NCBI GenBank assembly: GCA_028564925.1
Contig: CM053026.1
Span: 641,553,967-641,617,966, forward strand
From: Lithobates sylvaticus
Lineage: Eukaryota > Chordata > Amphibia > Anura > Ranidae
Direction: 5' to 3'
Length of the DNA: 64,000 bases
Of this stretch, positions 62,117 to 64,000 are shown in pieces; the stretch's first letter is position 1, and each line of letters starts with the position of its first letter. Under the pieces are notes generated by a model. It did not search any database. It worked only from the letters and a program-made list of their open reading frames with translations, and had not been told where the DNA came from. The position numbers were made by a program, and so were the translations under genes.

Positions 62117-64000
62117 TGAGCTAACCTGCCTGTAATGAAGCATGTCACCCATTGTGCTGGATTCTGTAGAAATAGTCACTGTAGTCCTTTTCTTGTCTCT
62201 AAACTTCTAGTGCTGCAGGGGATAATAGCTTTGATTCCTCTGTGAAGCTACTGTGAAAAAGTAACCAACGAGGACCAGCCCCCTACTCGCTTCTTCCCCC
62301 TACTGTGGAACATTCTTTCATTGCTTTCAGTGCCCAAGATCTGTGAATGGGAGAGATTCTGATGAGTCACGGGATACATTGGTTTCTAATCCAAAATATT
62401 GATAAAATATAGCCCGATTTTTATTTTTTTTGCTCAATTTAGCATACCATTCAAAGCTTAATGCTGTAGTAAAACTGTGGCATTTGGAAAAAGAAAATCC
62501 CCTGTAAGGCAATTGCATACTGTGCTAGTATGCATCACATACCTGCACATTATGAAAGACTTGCCTTCGAATGAAGCCCTCCAGTGCTGCACTAACACCA
62601 CTGTCTTCCTTCCGGGTTTGCGGGCTTTAGCAGCTTGAATGGATGAGCTGGAGCCAGAAAACTGTGTGGAACACCCCCTCCCCCAGGATGGTAACCCTGA
62701 TAACTACACATCAATACAAGCCCTACCCTAGGGTATCTCCAAAAATTCATCTTCATACCTGAGTGGAATGCTCTGCACCATTATAGCCATATTGGGCGGA
62801 TGCAGTAGCCTAATCCATGTCAGTAAATCCTCCTGAAAAACCTATTCCACTGGGTGGTGGCCCCCTCTGTATAAGTGATCCCTAGATACCAGACCTAGTC
62901 CCACCTAGGTGGGTAAGGAGGGTTCCTGTTGTCCTGGTAATAGGAGTATAACAGATCTAATTAACATGAGCTAATTACTAATCCTTTAGACAGCCTAGAT
63001 GACTCAGACATGACCTTTAGGCCAGACTTGCTGTCCTGTAGCTCAGAAGACACAATCAACATTTCACAAATCAACACAGATCTCCTTTACACAATAGAAG
63101 AGTTAATTAACACAAACAACAATGGGGATCTAATGACTCTTAGATCCCATACTAGAATTATTTACAATAAACACATTCTAGCAGACAAGACAGGTGGCCT
63201 GAGTTGGTGACGACATCAGCACCTTCTATGAGCCTCAACATTATGAAGTCATCACTATAATATGGCATATAAAGGGTTCCCAGAGTCTGTGTTTTGGGGG
63301 GACATGGACTTGAATCCAAAGTAGCACCACCTCGAGGGTCCCCAGGCATACAGCTCACAAAGAACACCGTTCCCACAAATGCCAGGACCCATAATAGGTA
63401 GGCAAGAGGCTGGCATTCAGTCCCCTCCAAAATCCTCTGTCCAGGCTAGGTCTGTCACAGTGAGGGATATCCCTCATTCACTGGTGATACACCACTAAAT
63501 ATGCCACACAGTATCGCCAAGAGGTTAATCAGGCAGAGACTTGTACTCGCTAGATGAAGACAGCCAAACAGTGTCACAAGGAAGCACAGATAGATACATC
63601 TGATCCGGCCAGTGTATAGATGGGTCCCGACACTCCGGGTATCCCGTAGTACCTGCCAATATGATCAGTAATATAAATGGAGGTACCCGCATTCCTGCTT
63701 CCTCAAATGACAACTGGATATTGTTGTGATGATGGCAATCCTCACCATGTTTCAGATCAACAAGGCAGCTGGGTGGATGTAATGGAGTCAACTGTGCCGT
63801 GGGTCAGGCAAAGGGCAGATGGTAATACTGTGTAGGTCCTGCAAATGCGTTGTTTAAATAGTAGGCTCTGCAGTGGGCAGTAAGCGAATTCACCTGTACA
63901 GTGAGTAGTGGATAGGATTAGTCCATTAGCTTCAGACAAGTAGCAGCAAGACCAACACTCAAGCGGTCTCAGTTCATGTAATACCATTGGGTCTCATGCT
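62117..64000 (+). other. pcm1 intron 6, distal part, no gene recognised
   Basis: No exon matching the next part of PCM1 is visible. From about 62,570 the sequence is GC-richer and has the look of an old dispersed element, with frames on both strands but no domain, clear ends or duplication. An LTR-type origin is possible but unsupported. Confidence 0.4.

Larger units (their letters stand above)
17090..64000 (+). other. pcm1: pcm1 gene, 5' part, running off the right edge
   Basis: Exons were recognised by close match to remembered vertebrate PCM1. The protein is the scaffold of centriolar satellites: it collects centrosomal and ciliary proteins around the centrosome and is needed for microtubule anchoring and ciliogenesis. 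Intron sizes are about 14.3, 11.6, 3.2, 13.5 and 0.12 kb, then more than 3.2 kb. All coding introns here are phase 0 with GT/AG ends. The exon following exon 6, expected to begin near ARDPQQE in mammals, was not found before the edge. Most intron length is transposon sequence. Confidence 0.9.

Noticed and set aside
62570-64000. Next pcm1 exon or an LTR retroelement
   Set aside because: No sequence like the expected coiled-coil exon is visible, and no LTR ends, primer site or pol motif was found.
1-64000. CRISPR arrays, operons, tRNA or rRNA genes
   Set aside because: No regularly spaced repeats with unique spacers, no cloverleaf with A/B boxes and no rRNA core sequence were recognised. The window is vertebrate.

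Overview
The window is vertebrate nuclear DNA, most likely from a frog and perhaps a true frog (Ranidae). The evidence is spliced vertebrate coding exons in long introns, with dense amphibian-type repeats around them: DIRS elements, a complete Tc1 element, L1 tails, hAT elements, and many TWA-flanked (Harbinger-like) and TTAA-flanked (Kolobok/T2-like) MITEs. The species assignment is inference.

The one host gene recognised is pcm1 (pericentriolar material 1), on the + strand. A CpG-rich promoter and non-coding first exon lie at about 16,975-17,197. The start codon is at 31,540 in exon 2. Coding exons follow at 31,540-31,635, 43,244-43,486, 46,667-46,939, 60,393-60,563 and 60,685-60,798. All junctions are GT/AG and phase 0, giving 299 codons. 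The gene continues past the right edge. Introns 1, 2 and 4 are 11-14 kb and consist largely of transposons; intron 5 is only 121 bp.

Upstream (1-16,970) no host exon was recognised. In order there are: unclassified repeats; a 1.7-kb hAT element with a perfect 8-bp target duplication; a solo LTR carrying a complete Tc1 transposon with an intact 340-residue DD34E transposase; a second LTR with a scrap of internal sequence; a decayed hAT transposase; a broken Ty3/gypsy pol segment with a 35-bp tandem array; and an L1 3' end carrying four nested MITEs.

Intron 1 (17,198-31,499) holds TTAA- and hAT-type MITEs, some with NRF1-like GCGCATGCGC sites, an L1 fragment, a retroposon-like insert, and a broken DIRS copy with a MITE inside its terminal repeat. 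Intron 2 (31,636-43,243) holds a whole-looking 5.4-kb DIRS element whose internal complementary region matches both ends, a decayed Tc1 copy, a long TAA-flanked MITE and a TA-flanked CTCGAGTATA element. Intron 3 holds MITEs and a (TA)n microsatellite. Intron 4 (46,940-60,392) holds nested MITEs, a DIRS fragment and a 2.1-kb inverted-repeat insertion that splits a Tc1 relic. No tRNA, rRNA or CRISPR feature was found. Family names come from motifs and end structure only, as no database search was possible.
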